A stretch of 40,118 bases of DNA from the NCBI GenBank assembly GCA_020861095.1, contig JAJBTC010000079.1:1-40118 (forward strand), given 5' to 3'. The notes beneath the pieces are model-generated. The model saw only the letters and a list, made by a program, of their open reading frames with translations, did no database searches and was not told where the DNA came from. Position 1 is the first letter of the stretch. Every line of letters starts with the position of its first letter. This DNA comes from Bacteroides sp. Its GTDB lineage: Bacteria > Bacteroidota > Bacteroidia > Bacteroidales > Bacteroidaceae. The translations under genes were made by a program, and so were the position numbers. Below, one piece after another: positions 37,568 to 40,118 of the stretch.

Positions 37568-39892
37568 CTATCTTCCGTATTTCTCCGTTCGCGCGTCCCG
37601 GATCACTCCCGACCAGTTGAGACCGAATCCGAAATCATACCTGTTGCCCTCCGTATCGGCATGGGGGATCATATCAAACGGAACATCTTCGTTCTGACAT
37701 TCTACGGTGAACATATCCGCTGGCATTTGCAGGGGGAGTAGTCCCGAAGGTTCATAGCGACCGGAGATTACGTCCATCACTGCCTGTTCACCTATACCGA
37801 ACCGCACTATAATGGCAGTGGCTCCCTCTTCAAATTCATGAAACACCATGGGGCGGTTGATATTGGGTACCACCACCACAGGCTTGTCGCCCATCTGCTC
37901 GTAGGTATCGAGCAGCACCTTCAGATCCGTCGCATTGGAAACACCGGCGGTTTTGTGCAGGTAGGAACGGTTGGTCACTGCCGGGTCTATGACCGGATCA
38001 CCTGCCGCGATACTGTGTTCCCGTGCCTCTGTTGCCATATAAGGCGCGTATTGCAGCGAGATGGGTACATAGCCGTTGCCACCGGACTCCCGGTCACGGA
38101 GATCATACCCTCCTCCGTCGTTGTTGCTGTAAGGGCTCGATACAAAAACCAGAGCAAAGTCCGCTTCCGCCGGATCCGGGGTGAGATCGTAATAGCGTTC
38201 TACCAGTTGCGGGTCTACAGGCAGTCCGGAAGAAGGTTCCGACCAGTCGCCCCACCAGCTACGCACGGCCGGGAAATGGATCTCCGGTATATATACTTTC
38301 TTCCGTTCGCGGATAGGAAGGAGCTGGTTCCTGTTTTTCAGTAACACCACCGATCTGAGCTGGGCCTCATATCCGGCCTGCATAAATTCCGGATTGCCTA
38401 CGATGCGTGTGCTCTCTGCCGGGTCGAGGTAAGGATTCTCAAAGAGGCCCAGCCGGAAGATATTCCTCAACAGACGTACGGCCGATTGTCTGAAACGGTT
38501 GCGCATCCACGCTTCGCCGTGTTCCCTGACACCCATCTGGTAGGCTTCGATCACCGGTCCCATCTCGTTATTGCCTCCGAACTGATCTATGCCGGCCATC
38601 AGAGCCACGTAATGCCGTTCGGCTACCGACAGCTGTTCCACTCCCCAGGGTTTCCCGGCAAAATCATCCGGCGTGCTTCCTTCGTCGGCTGTAATGAGCC
38701 AGTCTGTACACACGACACCGTCGTAGTGATAGGTATCACGCAGCAGGTCCGTGATCATGTATCTGCTGAAACCGTTGCCTAAGTTGGTACCGTCTTTTGC
38801 CTGGTTGTAGGAGATGGTATAATAAGGCATAATGGCAGAGGCCATCCCTGTTTTTCCATGTAGTTTGAACGCCCCTTCAGTAAAGGGAAGCAGATGTTGA
38901 GCGAGGTTGTTACCGGGAAAGACGCCAAACTTCCCGAATGCCCAGTGAGCATCGCGGCCGCCCTCACCGGTACCTCCGCCCGGCCAATGCTTGGCCATGG
39001 CATTCACGCTGTGATAGCCCCAACCATCGCTGATCTCGTAGCTGCCTTCCGAGGTCTGAAAACCGTCTATGTAGGCCCGTGCCATGTCTGTAGAGAGTTC
39101 CGGACTTTCACCGAAGGTCATGTAGATGCGATACCAGCGGGGTTCGGTTCCGAGGTCTATCTGTGGAGAGAGGGCAGTGGTGATGCCCAGCGCGCGGTAT
39201 TCGCGGGAAGCGATCTCGCCAAACCGTTTTACCACCTCCGGGTCGAAAGTAGCAGCCATTCCGAGTCCGTCTGGCCAGACGGAGATGGTACCCCCGGCAC
39301 CGGCATTGAACTCGGCCTGGGTATTGCCTGCCGCCTGTCCCGAGTGCCGGGGATCCGAACTGGTATTTCCGGGTATGCCCAGTCCGATACTTTCTACCCA
39401 GGCCTGCATGCGGTTGTTCCACCGGGCAGCTGTTTCGGGATTTTCTACGGAGGTGATCAGGATATGACGGAGGTTATCGTTTCTGAGAAACTCTTTTTGC
39501 GCGTCGGAAAGGTCCCAGGGCCGGACTCCGCTTTCAGAAAACAATTTTCCGTTGTACGTCCCTGCCGCGAACCCCTCTTCGGCGGCGGGGATGGCCTGAT
39601 GGATGCTATAGAGCATCAGCCCGGCGATCTGTTCCACAGACATGCGGCTTGCCAGGTCGCGGGCACGTACTTCCACAGGCAGACGCCAATCTTCGTAGGG
39701 ATCGAGCTGTCCGTTGCGGTTCAGGTCTTTGAACTGCCATCCGTCTACAGTCAGGATCTGTATCCCGGAGTCGGGTGAATAGCCTAATGTGGCACCTCCG
39801 TCGTTTGTAACGATCCTGTAATTGTCTGTCTGTTGAGCACGACTTTGCAACGCCAGCAAAAGTGCCGACAGAAGTATCCATTTTATATTCAT
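37568..39892 (-). CDS. Exported GH3 glycoside hydrolase, no C-terminal Fn3 domain
   Basis: 774 aa with a signal peptide ending near LQSRAQ (residue 20). The mature start carries an EF-hand/dockerin-like calcium loop, DLNRNGQLDPYEDW (56-69), characteristic of one GH3 subgroup. The GH3 TIM barrel runs about 75-460 with KHWPGGG (301-307) and the nucleophile D397 in DGVVCTDWL; the alpha/beta sandwich domain covers about 520-750. Unlike the GH3 at 7356 it has no fibronectin-III-like domain. The role is probably an exo-beta-glycosidase in polysaccharide use. Single gene with its own -7 box; convergent with the EnvC operon. Confidence 0.9.
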   Translation of the reverse strand: MNIKWILLSALLLALQSRAQQTDNYRIVTNDGGATLGYSPDSGIQILTVDGWQFKDLNRNGQLDPYEDWRLPVEVRARDLASRMSVEQIAGLMLYSIHQAIPAAEEGFAAGTYNGKLFSESGVRPWDLSDAQKEFLRNDNLRHILITSVENPETAARWNNRMQAWVESIGLGIPGNTSSDPRHSGQAAGNTQAEFNAGAGGTISVWPDGLGMAATFDPEVVKRFGEIASREYRALGITTALSPQIDLGTEPRWYRIYMTFGESPELSTDMARAYIDGFQTSEGSYEISDGWGYHSVNAMAKHWPGGGTGEGGRDAHWAFGKFGVFPGNNLAQHLLPFTEGAFKLHGKTGMASAIMPYYTISYNQAKDGTNLGNGFSRYMITDLLRDTYHYDGVVCTDWLITADEGSTPDDFAGKPWGVEQLSVAERHYVALMAGIDQFGGNNEMGPVIEAYQMGVREHGEAWMRNRFRQSAVRLLRNIFRLGLFENPYLDPAESTRIVGNPEFMQAGYEAQLRSVVLLKNRNQLLPIRERKKVYIPEIHFPAVRSWWGDWSEPSSGLPVDPQLVERYYDLTPDPAEADFALVFVSSPYSNNDGGGYDLRDRESGGNGYVPISLQYAPYMATEAREHSIAAGDPVIDPAVTNRSYLHKTAGVSNATDLKVLLDTYEQMGDKPVVVVPNINRPMVFHEFEEGATAIIVRFGIGEQAVMDVISGRYEPSGLLPLQMPADMFTVECQNEDVPFDMIPHADTEGNRYDFGFGLNWSGVIRDARTEKYGR

Positions 39893-40118
39893 ATTTTTGG
39901 TTTTTGAAAGATCTGGTTCCCGAAACGCTCTGCTTTTTACAAAGATAAAACTTTTTACCAGTAAAAAGAGGAGAATGTTTACGGATTTATTTCATCAAAG
40001 AACGTCAGAGAAAGGAAGAGGGGTGCGGACAAAAATACATTTCTTACATTTTATAACAAGTATTGGCATTTGTTTGAGAAGAAACAGAGAGATGTACCCG
40101 TTTATGGTAGGATATAGA
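39893..40118. other. Intergenic region at the window edge
   Basis: Holds the minus-strand promoter box of the GH3 gene (39940-39947). From 39970 to the edge I see no repeat module and no gene; a gene starting beyond the edge is possible. Confidence 0.5.
39940..39947 (-). promoter_or_regulatory. Promoter -7 box for the second GH3 gene
   Basis: The minus strand reads TATCTTTG, an exact TAnnTTTG, 48 bases before the start codon. No TTTG was seen at the expected -33 distance. Confidence 0.55.

Overview
The window is chromosomal DNA from a Bacteroidales bacterium. The evidence is the repeated TAnnTTTG-type -7 promoter box upstream of genes, several Bacteroidota-typical proteins (a DUF4292 lipoprotein, the glycine-lipid acyltransferase pair, a long IF2 N-terminus, an EnvC-like protein with a degenerate LytM domain) and many SPII/SPI-exported glycoside hydrolases. 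I cannot name the genus; a Tannerellaceae/Dysgonomonadaceae-like organism would fit, as inference only. No rRNA, tRNA, CRISPR, prophage, transposase or SusC/SusD pair was seen.

Layout. 1-3.6 kb: a YgjP-type metallopeptidase, gpmI (minus) and a small membrane protein (minus). 3.9-9.7 kb: three exported carbohydrate-active enzymes on the plus strand, namely a clan GH-A/GH158-like lipoprotein, a CE1-type esterase and a GH3 beta-glucosidase. 11.0-22.0 kb: a housekeeping run rimP-nusA-infB-cvpA-sufB-sufC-sufD-sufS. 23.4-26.4 kb: membrane pyrophosphatase hppA and rnhB. 26.5-28.5 kb: a GH30-like exported hydrolase. 29.7-32.9 kb: the acyltransferase pair resembling GlsA/GlsB (glycine lipid synthesis), overlapping tail to tail with dgt (dGTPase). 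33.2-37.2 kb: dut, a TPR lipoprotein, a DUF4292 lipoprotein and an EnvC-like protein in a tight operon. 37.6-39.9 kb: a second GH3 enzyme (minus).

The genes are mostly ordinary. What stands out is the space between them. Eight intergenic regions carry a mosaic of short repeat modules: (A) boxes of the type gagacgca...tgcgtctc, (B) heptamer arrays of ATCGTAA/TTACGAT, (C) a 40-65 bp module containing gaccgttggtt, and R1, a ~110 bp unit made of A and B parts and present five times in two orientations. Two ~635 bp near-palindromic elements (22425-23059 and 28699-29332) begin and end in A boxes. The B arrays hug gene ends: they begin 1-5 bases after the stop codons of four genes and lie within about 10 bases of the start codons of infB, cvpA and dgt. 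No transposase is present in the window, so the elements are non-autonomous here. This repeat system is the best candidate for something undescribed.

Working together: rimP/nusA/infB serve ribosome maturation, transcription and translation initiation; suf genes build Fe-S clusters; dgt and dut (divergent neighbours) clean the dNTP pool; the exported hydrolases suggest use of beta-glucan-like polysaccharides, though substrates are inferred from family only.
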